This document shows positions 1 through 8,883 of a stretch of DNA of 64,000 bases, piece after piece. Source of the stretch: Shinella yambaruensis. GTDB lineage: Bacteria > Pseudomonadota > Alphaproteobacteria > Rhizobiales > Rhizobiaceae. Under the pieces are notes generated by a model, which was not told where the DNA came from, searched no databases, and saw nothing but the letters and a program-made list of their open reading frames with translations. Position numbers and translations under genes: made by a program. The stretch lies in the NCBI RefSeq assembly GCF_022899355.1, contig NZ_JALJCK010000001.1, forward strand, positions 472,346-536,345, written 5' to 3'. Position 1 is the stretch's first letter. Each line of letters starts with the position of its first letter.

Positions 1-19
1 ATTGCCGCTGCAGCAGCGA

Positions 20-41
20 ACTTTCGTTTGTTTACGAAAGT
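20..41. promoter_or_regulatory. Perfect 8-bp inverted repeat, likely operator
   Basis: ACTTTCGT (20-27) and ACGAAAGT (34-41) form a perfect inverted repeat around a 6-base spacer, about 220 bp upstream of the first gene. There is no T-run after it on the plus strand, so it does not look like a terminator. The TTCG/CGAA cores resemble sites of DeoR/GlpR-type sugar repressors, which is an inference. It may belong to a gene left of the window. The rest of 1-258 is AT-rich (notably 98-140), as expected of a promoter region, but no confident -35/-10 pair was assigned. Confidence 0.5.
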
Positions 42-258
42 AAAGAAAAAACACATCACAGGCAACAGAAACCGCATCAGGAAGTTCACGCGCGCAAAAT
101 TTTTTTTACTTTTAAAATCATTATCTTGATCTATTTTATATGCCATTCACTACGCATTTCACAGCAAGCCCCGTTGACAGTCGGATCGTTCCGGCAGCCT
201 ACTCACGGCACGATCTTGGGAGAGGATCGATCACCTGAAAGTCTAACGGGAGGCAGAC

Positions 259-1506
259 ATGAATTTCAGAAAGCTCAGCAAGACTCTGAAGGCCGCCGCG
301 GCGGTCTGGGCGCTCTGCGCCGCCTCGGCCTTTGCCGACACCACCATCGAGTTCATCCAGTGGTGGGAACCCGAAATGCCCGCCGGCGCCCTGCGCGGCA
401 TCATGGACGATTTCGAGGCGAAGAATCCCGGCATCAAGGTGACGCTCGTCAGCGGTCCCTATGCCACGACCCGCGACCAGATCGTCGTCGGCGCCGCCTC
501 CGGCACGCTCAGCGATGTGGTGGGCCTTGACGGCGCCTGGGTCAACGGCCTCTCGAAGCAGGGCGCCATCGCGTCCATGGACGAGCTGATGGAGAAGGCC
601 AACTACGACAAGAGCCAGATCGCCGACATCGTCAAGGTCGACGGCAAGAGCGTCATGTTCCCGCTGGCCTCCTTCGTCTATCCGGTCTTCGTCAACATGG
701 ACATCGCCGCGGCGGCGGGCGTCGAGACGATGCCGTCGACGCGCAGCGAATTCGCCGAAGCCGCAAAGAAGATGACGGATGCCTCGAAGAACCAGTACGG
801 CTGGGTCCTGCCGCTCTCGCTGCAGTCGCCGAGCGGCATTCAGAACGACGTCATGTCCTGGGTCTGGTCGTCCGGCGCCTCGATGATGAAGGACGGCAAG
901 CCGGATCTCGAGAACGAGGCTGTCGTCGGCACGCTGGAATATATCGAGAAGCTGAACAAGGACGGCGTGATTTCCCCCGGCATCTTCGCCAAGAAGGAGC
1001 AGGACAAGGTCGAGGAGTTCGTCAACGGCCGCGTCGGCATGATGGTCGACACGCTCGCCCACGTGAACCTGATCCGCGAACGAAACCCGAAGCTGAATTT
1101 CAGCATTTCCGCCCTGCCCGCCGCCGACGGATACACCGGCAAGCGCGGCATGCCCTATGCCTCCTGGGGCATCGGCATCAGCGAGGGTAGCGCCCACAAG
1201 GAAGAGGCCTGGAAGCTGGTCGAGTTCCTGATGAGCCCGGAGGTCAACGGCCGCCTCGTCTCCATCGCCAACGCCTTCCCGGGCAACGTCCACGCCAAGC
1301 CCGACTTCGTGACCTCCGACCCGATCTTCGCGGAAGCCTTCAAGATCTACCAGAGCGGTTACCCGGCCAACGAATTCGTCGGCCTTCCGGTCGCCGAGGA
1401 GCTGATGCGCAACATGAATGTCGAGCTGCAGAAGATGTTCGACGGCGGCCAAAGCGCCAAGGACGCCGCCGCCAACACGCAGAAGGCCTGGCTCGCCAAG
1501 TTCTAA
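259..1506 (+). CDS. Sugar ABC transporter substrate-binding protein
   Basis: A 415-residue periplasmic binding protein of the extracellular solute-binding family 1 (MalE/UgpB type). The first 26 residues are a typical Sec signal peptide (basic MNFRKLSK, hydrophobic core, cleavage after SAFA). The mature part starts with the usual beta-strand (TTIEFIQWWEPE) and carries hinge-type segments such as NEFVGLPVAEELM near the C-terminus. A GGGAGG ribosome site lies about 6 bases before the ATG. It heads a three-gene importer with the permeases at 1594 and 2538. The ligand cannot be read from sequence. The convergent ROK regulator and ketose epimerase suggest a sugar. No ATPase gene is present in this operon. 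Confidence 0.9.
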   Translation: MNFRKLSKTLKAAAAVWALCAASAFADTTIEFIQWWEPEMPAGALRGIMDDFEAKNPGIKVTLVSGPYATTRDQIVVGAASGTLSDVVGLDGAWVNGLSKQGAIASMDELMEKANYDKSQIADIVKVDGKSVMFPLASFVYPVFVNMDIAAAAGVETMPSTRSEFAEAAKKMTDASKNQYGWVLPLSLQSPSGIQNDVMSWVWSSGASMMKDGKPDLENEAVVGTLEYIEKLNKDGVISPGIFAKKEQDKVEEFVNGRVGMMVDTLAHVNLIRERNPKLNFSISALPAADGYTGKRGMPYASWGIGISEGSAHKEEAWKLVEFLMSPEVNGRLVSIANAFPGNVHAKPDFVTSDPIFAEAFKIYQSGYPANEFVGLPVAEELMRNMNVELQKMFDGGQSAKDAAANTQKAWLAKF

Positions 1507-1523
1507 GCCGGCACATGCTCAAC

Positions 1524-1558
1524 GACACCGGCAGCGCCGATTGCGCCCTGCCGGTGTC
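1524..1558 (+). other. Strong intercistronic hairpin after binding-protein gene
   Basis: GACACCGGCAG (1524-1534) pairs perfectly with CTGCCGGTGTC (1548-1558) around a 13-base loop. It sits between the binding-protein stop and the permease start, has no following T-run and is probably an mRNA-stabilising or partial-termination element. Such hairpins commonly keep binding-protein levels above permease levels. Confidence 0.6.
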
Positions 1559-1593
1559 CGTCGTCAATTCCCGGCAGATCGGACAATCCCGCC

Positions 1594-2532
1594 ATGAACC
1601 GTTCCATTACGGCCCTGGCCCCAGCGCCGCCCAAGGCAGGCAAGAAGGGCAGGCTTAGCTACAAAACGCTCCGCAAGCTGGTGCCGTATCTCTACGTGAC
1701 CCCGGCAACGCTTCTCCTGGTTCTGCTGATGCTCTTCCCGATGGCGATGGTGCTGCGCTACTCGCTGATGGACGGCGCCATCATGAAGCGGGACGCCGCG
1801 TTCGCCGGGCTTCAGAACTACATCACCATCTTCCAGAACCCGGTCTTCTGGCAATCCTTGTACCAGACGCTCTACTTCACCATCATGAGCGTGGTCTTCC
1901 ATTTCGTCCTCGGGCTTGCCTTCGCGCTGCTGCTCAATACCAACCGGGTGAATCCGACGATCCGCAGCATCCTGCGCGTCCTCTTCATTCTTCCCTGGCT
2001 GTTCACCGCCGTCATCATCGCCATCATCTGGCGCCTTCTGCTCGACCCGAACGGCGTCGTCAACAGCGTGCTGATGACCTTGCATATCATCAACTTCAAG
2101 GTGGAATGGTTCTCGTCCACCAGCACCGCGATCCATGCCCTGACCTTCGCCAACATCTGGGCGGGCTATCCGCTCTTCATGGTCAGCCTGCTCGCCGGCC
2201 TCCAGGGCATATCGAAGGAACTCTACGAGGCGGCCGGCATCGACGGCGCCAACGAATTGCAGAAGTTCTGGTACATCACCATTCCGCAACTGATGCCGAT
2301 CATCATCAGCATTTCCCTGCTCGACTTCATCTGGACCATGCAGGTATTCCCGCTCGTCTGGATGACGACCGGCGGCGGGCCGATCTACGCGACGGAAATG
2401 CTCTCCACCTTCACCTACAAGCTCGCTTTCGCCCAGTACGAGTTTTCGCTGGCATCGGCGAGCGCCATCGTCATCCTCATCATCTCGATGAGCGTGACGT
2501 ATTTCTACATCAAGCACCAGCAGCGCAGGTAG
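1594..2532 (+). CDS. Sugar ABC transporter permease (MalF/UgpA type)
   Basis: A 312-residue inner-membrane permease with about six hydrophobic helices. The first starts near residue 35 (LYVTPATLLLVLLMLFPMAM). The EAA loop that docks the ATPase is visible as EAAGIDGANELQKFW followed by the TIPQLMP turn, placing it in the CUT1 family. It lies 87 bp downstream of the binding-protein gene, after a hairpin, and 5 bp before the second permease, so all three are one operon. The 30-residue basic N-terminal extension is longer than usual but follows the only good ATG. Confidence 0.9.
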   Translation: MNRSITALAPAPPKAGKKGRLSYKTLRKLVPYLYVTPATLLLVLLMLFPMAMVLRYSLMDGAIMKRDAAFAGLQNYITIFQNPVFWQSLYQTLYFTIMSVVFHFVLGLAFALLLNTNRVNPTIRSILRVLFILPWLFTAVIIAIIWRLLLDPNGVVNSVLMTLHIINFKVEWFSSTSTAIHALTFANIWAGYPLFMVSLLAGLQGISKELYEAAGIDGANELQKFWYITIPQLMPIIISISLLDFIWTMQVFPLVWMTTGGGPIYATEMLSTFTYKLAFAQYEFSLASASAIVILIISMSVTYFYIKHQQRR

Positions 2533-2537
2533 ACGGC

Positions 2538-3386
2538 ATGGCAAGAAAACGGTCCTTCAAGAACTCGGTCCTGCCGACGCTTCTCACCTATGCCGGCCTG
2601 GCCGTCGGCCTGGTCTTCGCGGCCTTCCCGATCGTCTGGATGGTCTTCAGCTCCCTGAAGTCCAACACGGAGATCTTTGCCCTGCCGCCAAGATTGCTGC
2701 CGGACGACTTTACGATCTCGGCCTATCTGACGATCTTCAACGATCCGACGAAAGTGCGCTTCTTCATCAACAGCTACTTCGTTGCCGGCGTCGTGACGGT
2801 GCTGACGCTCTTCATCGCGATCCTCACCGCCTACGGCTTCAGCCGCTATTCGTTCCGCTTCAAGAACACGCTGAACATCTTCATCATCAGCACGCAGACG
2901 GTGCCGCCGATCACCCTCCTCATCCCCTATTTCGGCATGGTGGTGGCATTCCGGATCTTCGACACCTATCTGGCGCTGATCCTCACCTACCTGGTCTTCA
3001 CCCTGCCCTATGCCGTGCTGTTGATGACGGGCTATCTGAACACGCTGCCGAAGGAGCTCGACGAGGCGGTACTGGTCGATGGCGGTTCGAGCTGGACGGC
3101 GCTGTGGCGGGTGATCGTTCCGGTATCGACGCCGGGCATCGTCGCGACCGCGGTCTATACGTTCCTGCTCTCCTGGAACGAATTCCTCTTCGCCCTCACG
3201 CTGACCAAGTCGATGGATCTGAGAACCGTGCCCATCGGAATCCAGCTTCTCATGGGACAACATGCCTTCGAGTGGAACGAGATGATGGCCATGAGCGTGC
3301 TCGGATCGCTTCCGCTGCTCGTGTTGTATCTGGTCGCCCAACGCTACTTCCTGGCCGGCATGACGGCGGGATCGGTCAAAAGCTGA
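2538..3386 (+). CDS. Sugar ABC transporter permease (MalG/UgpE type)
   Basis: A 282-residue inner-membrane permease, partner of the preceding MalF-type protein. The reading frame is open further upstream, but the ATG at 2538 gives the family's usual length and a basic start (MARKRSFKNS) followed by the first helix. The EAA loop is DEAVLVDGGSSWTALWRVIVP, shortened here in quotation only; the conserved Gly and the Pro turn are both present. The C-terminal FLAGMTAGSVK is typical of MalG-type permeases. The complex needs an ATPase encoded elsewhere; the MalK/UgpC-type gene at 11927 is the only CUT1-type candidate in the window close by. Confidence 0.9.
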   Translation: MARKRSFKNSVLPTLLTYAGLAVGLVFAAFPIVWMVFSSLKSNTEIFALPPRLLPDDFTISAYLTIFNDPTKVRFFINSYFVAGVVTVLTLFIAILTAYGFSRYSFRFKNTLNIFIISTQTVPPITLLIPYFGMVVAFRIFDTYLALILTYLVFTLPYAVLLMTGYLNTLPKELDEAVLVDGGSSWTALWRVIVPVSTPGIVATAVYTFLLSWNEFLFALTLTKSMDLRTVPIGIQLLMGQHAFEWNEMMAMSVLGSLPLLVLYLVAQRYFLAGMTAGSVKS

Positions 3387-3501
3387 AAGGCCGGCGATGT
3401 CCACGGTCGATCTGCCCGGAGCATGTAGGCGCGCCCGCATGCCATTGCCGACGGCTCCGGACGAAGGCCGTTTCAAGGATCGCTTTTCGCCGCACGGTTG
3501 A

Positions 3502-4734
3502 TCATGCCGGCGGTGCAGGCTCCTGAAGCGGGGGCGGCTCCGCGAGCCGGGGGCTCTCCTCGTTCGAGAGGTAGCGCTGGTGCAGCATGCAGGCTGCGCC
3601 GAAAGCGGGGCCGATCGTCTCGTCGTCGTTCGTTTCGATCGCCGGCAGTGGAAAGCTCGCTTCCTGCATGGCCTGGATGTAGTGGAGCACACGCGCCGCC
3701 ATCAGCGGGTAGAGCGCGGCGACCGAGCCGCCGAGCACGATGCGGTCGGCATCAATCATGCGGCAGGCCTGGATGAGGCCGAAGGCCAGGGCGCGGGCCC
3801 ATCGCTCCGCGATCGCCACGGCACCCGGCACGCGGTCGCGCACATCGGCGAGAAAGGCGGCGAATGTCGGCTCGCCGGCCGGCGCGGTCGACCGGTAGTC
3901 CGTCAGGATGCATTCGAGCCCGAGCACCTCCTCGAGGCTGCGCTCGGGCGCATCCCCGCCCTGCACCCGCAGGTGGCCGATTTCACCGGCAAGGCCATGC
4001 GCGCCGCGGAAAAGACTGCCGTCGACGATGATGCCGCCGCCGACGCCGCTTTCCATGACGAGGAAGAGCGCAACCCCGGAATGGGGCTCGCTGCGGCCAT
4101 AGGAGGCGCCGATGGCAAAGGCGTTCGCATCGTTCTCCACCAGAACCGGAAGCGGCACCGGCAGGGCGGCGCGCACGAGATCGGCAAGCTGCACGTTTTC
4201 CCAACCCAGCAGCGGCGCCACGCGGACGCGGCCATGGCGGTCCATCTGCGCGGGCGCCGCCACCCCGATGCCCTCGCACCGCTCCAGCCGCTCGGGCGAC
4301 AGGGATTCGAACGCCCTTCCGACAGCCTGCGCCACGGCGGCCCCGACATCGGTGGAGGCGCCCGCGAAGGGAACGGCGTTGGCGCTGACGATCCGCGATG
4401 CGAGATCGATCTCGACGGTGGTGATGTGCTCCACGCCGATCTCGACCCCCAGGAACACCGCCGCCTCGGGCACGAGTTCGATCAGGATGCCCGGCCTGCC
4501 GGCATGGGCGTGCAGGCCGCGCGCCTGCGCGAGGGCGCCGACTTCGCGCACGAGCCCCTCCTGCGTCAGGCCCGCGACGATGTGGCCGGACGACGAGCGG
4601 TTCAGTCCGAGAAAGCGGGCCAGCTCGGCGCGGCTGAGCCGCCTGAACCGGTGCAGGGCCCGCATGGCCGCCAGCTCGTTGCGCTGGCGGGTGGCGCGCG
4701 AAGCGCCGATTGCACCCACGTCACTCACGGGCAC
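3502..4734 (-). CDS. ROK-family transcriptional regulator
   Basis: A 410-residue NagC/XylR-type regulator. An N-terminal winged helix-turn-helix (about residues 20-70, including LSRAELARFLGLNRSSSGHI) is followed by a ROK sugar-kinase-like domain with VFLGVEIGVEHI and the glycine-rich GVGGGIIVDGSLFRGAHGLAG. The zinc-binding cysteine cluster usual in ROK proteins (CxCGxxGC) is not seen at the expected place after GEIGHLRV, where the sequence reads QGGDAPERSLEEVLG. Zinc binding may therefore be lost. It is 39 bp downstream of the epimerase gene in the same direction and convergent with the first ABC operon, and is likely to control both in response to a sugar. Confidence 0.88.
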   Translation of the reverse strand: MPVSDVGAIGASRATRQRNELAAMRALHRFRRLSRAELARFLGLNRSSSGHIVAGLTQEGLVREVGALAQARGLHAHAGRPGILIELVPEAAVFLGVEIGVEHITTVEIDLASRIVSANAVPFAGASTDVGAAVAQAVGRAFESLSPERLERCEGIGVAAPAQMDRHGRVRVAPLLGWENVQLADLVRAALPVPLPVLVENDANAFAIGASYGRSEPHSGVALFLVMESGVGGGIIVDGSLFRGAHGLAGEIGHLRVQGGDAPERSLEEVLGLECILTDYRSTAPAGEPTFAAFLADVRDRVPGAVAIAERWARALAFGLIQACRMIDADRIVLGGSVAALYPLMAARVLHYIQAMQEASFPLPAIETNDDETIGPAFGAACMLHQRYLSNEESPRLAEPPPLQEPAPPA

Positions 4735-4773
4735 CCCTCCTTGCCCAACGGAACGTCCCGCATGGCCCGTCCC

Positions 4774-5658
4774 TCAGGCGCGGGCGTTGGTCGCGCGGCG
4801 GCGCCTCGCCTCGTCCATCTTGAGGTCGATGAAGCGCCTTGCATGCTGCGCCAGCGGCATGTTGTCGGTCCAGGTGTCGCGCCAGATCGCGCAGGCGAGC
4901 GACAGGCTCTCGTCGACGACGGCGCTCGAAAAGGATTCGAAGGTGATGTCGCGCCCGTAGTCTATATCGAGCAAGGCGTCGAATATCCGGTCGAAGTCGA
5001 TGACGCCGTCGCCGAGATAGCCGCGATTGCTCTCGCCTATGTGGAAGTAGCCGATCCTGTCGCCGGCAAGCCGGATGGCCGCCGCCGGGTTCGCCTCCTC
5101 GATGTTCATGTGGAAGGTATCGAGGTGGAGGCGGACATGGTCCGAACCGGTCTGCGCGATGAAATCGAGCCCCTGCGCGGTGGTGTTGAGAAGGTTGGTC
5201 TCGAAGCGGTTGACGATTTCGAGCACAAGGTCGACGCCGGCCGACCGGGCGATGTCCGCCGTTCTGGCGATCGCCGCGACGCTGTTGTCCCAGCCCGCCC
5301 TGGACGGCATGCGCGCGTATTTCGCATGGGCCGAATAGAGGATGCCGCCAAGCTTGCTGCCGCCGATATCCCGCACGGCCCTGACCGCATCGGCCAGCAT
5401 CCTTTCCCCGGCCTTCACCGTTTCCGGATCCTCGCTCGACACGTCATGGCTGAAGGGTAGCCCCATGGTGACCGCGATGTCGAGGTCGAGCGATCCTGCC
5501 CGCCTGGCCAGCCGGTCGAGATCGAATTTCTCGGGGCGGAGATAGGCGAACTCGATCAGCTTGTAGCCGCAGGACGCCGATTTCTCCATCGCGTCCTCAA
5601 GCATGGCCTGCGTCTGACCGCCTGTCCATACGAAGGAATGAATACCCAGCCGCCCCAT
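4774..5658 (-). CDS. Ketose 3-epimerase-like TIM-barrel protein (D-tagatose/D-allulose 3-epimerase family)
   Basis: A 294-residue sugar-phosphate isomerase/epimerase-fold enzyme. It shares with the D-tagatose/D-allulose 3-epimerase family the segments LEIVNRFETNLLNT (metal-binding Glu), LHLDTFHMNIEEANP (metal-binding Asp and following His), FHIGESNRG and ITFESFSS (second catalytic Glu). These supply the Mn/Mg site of the family. The reaction would be C3 epimerisation of a free ketose in the cytoplasm. The gene is first in a minus-strand operon with the ROK regulator, and a perfect inverted repeat lies just upstream. The exact sugar is not known. L-ribulose or erythrulose-type epimerases belong to the same family. 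Confidence 0.8.
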   Translation of the reverse strand: MGRLGIHSFVWTGGQTQAMLEDAMEKSASCGYKLIEFAYLRPEKFDLDRLARRAGSLDLDIAVTMGLPFSHDVSSEDPETVKAGERMLADAVRAVRDIGGSKLGGILYSAHAKYARMPSRAGWDNSVAAIARTADIARSAGVDLVLEIVNRFETNLLNTTAQGLDFIAQTGSDHVRLHLDTFHMNIEEANPAAAIRLAGDRIGYFHIGESNRGYLGDGVIDFDRIFDALLDIDYGRDITFESFSSAVVDESLSLACAIWRDTWTDNMPLAQHARRFIDLKMDEARRRRATNARA

Positions 5659-5692
5659 GACGCCTCCCCCGGCCCGATGGTCTTGCCATTTA

Positions 5693-5709
5693 TGTTGCTT
5701 TATGCAACA
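5693..5709. promoter_or_regulatory. Inverted repeat upstream of epimerase gene
   Basis: TGTTGC (5693-5698) and GCAACA (5704-5709) are perfect inverted arms around TTTAT, 35 bp upstream of the epimerase start. The position suits an operator for the ROK protein encoded in the same operon, which is an inference. Confidence 0.5.
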
Positions 5710-5802
5710 AATATATCTCGCCTTCGACTGTCAAGAGGCTTTTGCAAAGCGGAATCGAAGGGTATTCGACGGAATGGACTGAGTTGACGAACTCTTCTGC
5801 GC

Positions 5803-5822
5803 TGCAAAAATCATGTTTTGCA
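5803..5822. promoter_or_regulatory. Inverted repeat in the epimerase / araC intergenic region
   Basis: TGCAAAA (5803-5809) and TTTTGCA (5816-5822) are perfect inverted arms around ATCATG. The element lies about 145 bp upstream of the epimerase gene and about 330 bp upstream of the AraC gene. Its owner is unknown. Apart from this, the 5693 repeat and the promoter-like sequence at 5871, the 496-bp gap (5659-6154) shows nothing assignable. The frame open before the AraC start has no coding signature. Confidence 0.4.
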
Positions 5823-5870
5823 CCAGCGAAGACTTCAAATCCGCCCTGGATGTGCCGTTTGAGATTGATG

Positions 5871-5899
5871 TTGACAGCATTTTTATTCGTGAATTAATT
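5871..5899 (+). promoter_or_regulatory. Sigma70-like promoter for the AraC-type gene
   Basis: TTGACA (5871-5876) is followed after 17 bases by TTAATT (5894-5899), with the palindrome GAATTAATTC at 5891-5900. It reads toward the AraC gene and leaves a long leader of about 250 bases. Confidence 0.45.
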
Positions 5900-6154
5900 C
5901 GTAATATTAAGCAACATATAGGCTGCTCCAATGCCGGAACCGGAGCGGGAAATGCGCGAACGGCCCTTCGGAGGCTGACGTTCCCTTCTCGCGGAGGACT
6001 TCCGGGCATCGCGGCATGTTCGGCGGCGATCCGGCGCGGGCGGTACGGAAGGAATTTGCCGGCAGGAGTGCCGACCGGGGCACGGAGGCTGCGGGATATG
6101 GCGGCCGGCCGGTCGACAGGGTCACGGGCTGGGCCGTGTTGGAGGAGGAGTGCG

Positions 6155-7111
6155 ATGAAGGCAGATTTGCGGATCGTTCCCGATTTCGAGATGATCATTT
6201 GCCCGCCCGCGGAATCCTTCCGCTGGAACATGCACGACTATCCCTATTTCGGGGCCAAATGGCACTACCACCCCGAATACGAGCTGCATCTGACGCGCTC
6301 CACCTCCGGCGTGATGATGGTGGGCGACTATATCGGCGAGTTCGAGCCGGGCTGCCTGGTGCTTACCGGGCCGAACGTGCCGCACAACTGGGTCAGCGAC
6401 ATCGAGCCCGGCAAGCTGGTGCACAACCGCGACATGCTGATCCAGTTCACCGCGGAATGGGCAAACCGGGTGACGGCCCTCTGCCCGGAACTCGGCTGCA
6501 TCCGCCCCCTGTTCGAGGATGCGGTCTACGGCGTGGAATTCCGCGGGGCGACGGCGATGGCCGGCCGGCGCCTGCTTGCCCAGATGGGATCGGCGCGCGG
6601 CGCCGAGCGCATTGTGCTCTTCCTGCAGCTGATGATTACGCTCGCCGGCGATCCGGCCGACCGGCGCCGGCTTTCGCGCCTCGCGCCCGCCGCAACGCAG
6701 GTCGAGCCGCCGCCGGAGCTGGATTCGGCGATGCGCTACGTGCTGGAAAACTACAGCCAGCAGATCGACCTCGCCGCGGTGGCGCGCCATTGCCGGCTCG
6801 AGCCGCAGGCCTTTTCGCGCCTGTTCAAGCGCCAGACGGGCCATACCTTCGCGCGCTATGTCATCCTTGCGCGCATCTATGCCGCCTGCTCGCTGCTGAC
6901 CCAGACCTACCGGCCGATCACCGACATCTGCTTCGACGTGGGCTTCAACAACATCGCCAACTTCAACAGGCAGTTCTTCAAGATCTGCGGGCGGACGCCA
7001 TCCGACTACCGGCGTAACGCCCACAAGATCGGCACCGACTCGCGTCCCGATCCCTTCCGGGAAATCCGCGCCTATTCCGCCGGCATGACCGCCGTCGGCG
7101 GAAAAGTATAG
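6155..7111 (+). CDS. AraC-family transcriptional regulator
   Basis: A 318-residue regulator with an N-terminal cupin domain (about residues 15-100, including KWHYHPEYELHLT and the GPNVPHNW segment) and a C-terminal AraC/XylS double helix-turn-helix (about 195-295). The latter includes CRLEPQAFSRLFKRQTGHTF and the signature FDVGFNNIANFNRQFFKICG. The ATG at 6155 follows a very strong GGAGGAGGAG site (6141-6150), and the cupin begins right after it, so the longer open frame upstream was not used. The gene precedes the polyol operon in the same direction with a 231-bp gap, and is its likely activator, probably sensing a polyol or pentulose. Confidence 0.88.
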   Translation: MKADLRIVPDFEMIICPPAESFRWNMHDYPYFGAKWHYHPEYELHLTRSTSGVMMVGDYIGEFEPGCLVLTGPNVPHNWVSDIEPGKLVHNRDMLIQFTAEWANRVTALCPELGCIRPLFEDAVYGVEFRGATAMAGRRLLAQMGSARGAERIVLFLQLMITLAGDPADRRRLSRLAPAATQVEPPPELDSAMRYVLENYSQQIDLAAVARHCRLEPQAFSRLFKRQTGHTFARYVILARIYAACSLLTQTYRPITDICFDVGFNNIANFNRQFFKICGRTPSDYRRNAHKIGTDSRPDPFREIRAYSAGMTAVGGKV

Positions 7112-7342
7112 GTCGGCCGCAAACCGCGCGTGGCAGCGTTTTTTAGCCAGCACTACTCTTGGCGCACGCTCATGGGAATTGCTTCTCGGGACGGAGCCTG
7201 AGCCGAAATCCCCTGATCGCAGACGAAGCCGCCGGACACGGGAGGAGCCGTGTGACCGGATGCTTCGGGCACCGTCCGGAATGCCGGACGCCAACAGCCC
7301 TGCCGGAACCGTCGGCGGGCGGGATCATTCAAGGAGGAGTGT

Positions 7343-8776
7343 ATGATCAGGAAATCTGGAATTGGACTGGCGGCCCTCACGCTCGGCCTGCTGGCGAGCG
7401 TGATATCCGCAAAAGCCGACTTCTGGTCGGATGCCGGCGCGAAATACCAGGGCGTCGTGCTGCACGGCGTCACCGAGAGCACGCCGCCGTCGAACTACAT
7501 CAAGGACGTGCTGGCACCGGAATTCGAGAAGAAGACCGGCATCAAGGTCGAGATCGAGACGACCTCCTGGGACCAGATGTACGACAAGGCCATCAAGGAC
7601 ATGGAAGCCAAGACCGGCATCTATGACATGGTCTATATCGAGCAGGACATCATCTACGCCTATCTCGCACGCAACTTCCTGGTCAACATCACCCAGTCGC
7701 TCAAGGACGATGCGTCGCTGAAGTCGCCGGATTTCGACGAGACGCATTTCACGACCTTCGCCAACTACTTCAAGAACGCGGACGGCGATCTCTTCGGCGT
7801 GCCGATGGAGGCCTTCATCAAGGTCTATCTCTACCGGACCGACCTCTTCAACGACCCGAAGATCCAGGAGGCCTTCAAGGCCGAGACCGGCAAGGACCTG
7901 AAGCCTGCGGCCACGCATGAGGAGTACACGCAGATCGCGGAATTCTTCACCAAATACGGCAAGGACAACGGCCTCGAGCTGTGGGGCACGACGGCGCAGG
8001 CGCATACCGGCCATCCGGCGTCCTGGTACGAGTTCTTCGAGTCGGTCGCGCCGACCTTCGGGGTCTACAACTGGGGCATCGACGCCGGCAACAACTATGC
8101 CGCGACGGTCGCGAACGGCGGCCAGATGAACAGCGACAAGGCCAAGGCCGCGCTGAAATACTGGCTGCACCTGCGCGACATCGCACCGCCGGAATCGGCC
8201 GCCTCGACCTGGACGGAAGTCGGCACCACATTTGCCGCCGGCCGCGTCGCCCAGGGCCTCGTCTACGGCGAGAACGCCGCCTGGATCGCTTCCGATGCGG
8301 AAAAATCGCGGGTCGTGGGCAATGTGGGCGTGGCCCTGCCTCCGACGGATGCGGCGGTCCTGGAGGAAGTGAAGGGCGGCACCGGCTATCTCGGCTACTA
8401 TGACGGCGGCGCCTTCGGCCTTCCGATCACCTCGAAGAACAAGGAGGCGGCTCTGCTCTTCCTGCAGTTCATCGGGCAGGATTCGGTACAGGCGGACTGG
8501 GCCGTCGCGGCGCCGCGCATCACCAACACCGCGACCTATGACGACCCCAAGGTCATCGAGATGGACAAGCAGCTGAACGGCTACTACTCGATGCTCAAGA
8601 ACGAGGGCAAGCTGTTCGCCGGCGCACCGCCCTTCCCGTTCCATGCGCAGGTCCGCGAAGCCACCGCGCCGATCTTCTACAGCATCCTGCTCGGCGAGAT
8701 CGGCCCCGACGAAGGCCTCGACCAGATGGCGGCCAAGGCCGAGGAGGAACTGACCAACCTCGGCTATCGCAAGTAG
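7343..8776 (+). CDS. Polyol/sugar ABC transporter substrate-binding protein
   Basis: A 477-residue periplasmic binding protein of the extracellular solute-binding family 1, on the long side for the family. A signal peptide covers about residues 1-25 (cleavage near SAKA-DF). The body shows [13 protein letters not shown], the YDMVYIEQD strand and [18 protein letters not shown], all typical of CUT1 binding proteins. An AAGGAGGAG ribosome site precedes the ATG. It is the first gene of the ten-gene operon and is followed by a hairpin and two permeases. The co-encoded ribitol-, galactitol- and sorbitol-type dehydrogenases imply that the ligand is a sugar alcohol. Confidence 0.88.
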   Translation: MIRKSGIGLAALTLGLLASVISAKADFWSDAGAKYQGVVLHGVTESTPPSNYIKDVLAPEFEKKTGIKVEIETTSWDQMYDKAIKDMEAKTGIYDMVYIEQDIIYAYLARNFLVNITQSLKDDASLKSPDFDETHFTTFANYFKNADGDLFGVPMEAFIKVYLYRTDLFNDPKIQEAFKAETGKDLKPAATHEEYTQIAEFFTKYGKDNGLELWGTTAQAHTGHPASWYEFFESVAPTFGVYNWGIDAGNNYAATVANGGQMNSDKAKAALKYWLHLRDIAPPESAASTWTEVGTTFAAGRVAQGLVYGENAAWIASDAEKSRVVGNVGVALPPTDAAVLEEVKGGTGYLGYYDGGAFGLPITSKNKEAALLFLQFIGQDSVQADWAVAAPRITNTATYDDPKVIEMDKQLNGYYSMLKNEGKLFAGAPPFPFHAQVREATAPIFYSILLGEIGPDEGLDQMAAKAEEELTNLGYRK

Positions 8777-8787
8777 CTCGGCAGAGC

Positions 8788-8830
8788 CTGCGTCCGGACG
8801 GCACCTCCCAGGATCGCCGCCCGGACGCAG
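8788..8830 (+). other. Intercistronic hairpin after polyol binding-protein gene
   Basis: CTGCGTCCGG (8788-8797) pairs perfectly with CCGGACGCAG (8821-8830). No T-run follows. It lies in the 107-bp gap between the binding-protein gene and the first permease, in the same relative place as the hairpin at 1524-1558. Confidence 0.55.
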
Positions 8831-8883
8831 CCGTCTTCGCGGCAGGCCGCGGCCTGCTCCTGTTGCCTCGGGAGACCGCCTTC

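Noticed and set aside
199-1452. Long antisense open frame opposite the first binding-protein gene
   Set aside because: It is a high-GC shadow frame. The plus strand has a signal peptide, ribosome site and family motifs.
3580-5460. 626-codon plus-strand frame across the ROK and epimerase genes
   Set aside because: The composition is Arg/His/Gly-rich without any domain, and both minus-strand genes have clear families.
5813-6154. N-terminal extension of the AraC-type gene
   Set aside because: The extension has no protein-like composition, and the ATG at 6155 has a far better ribosome site.
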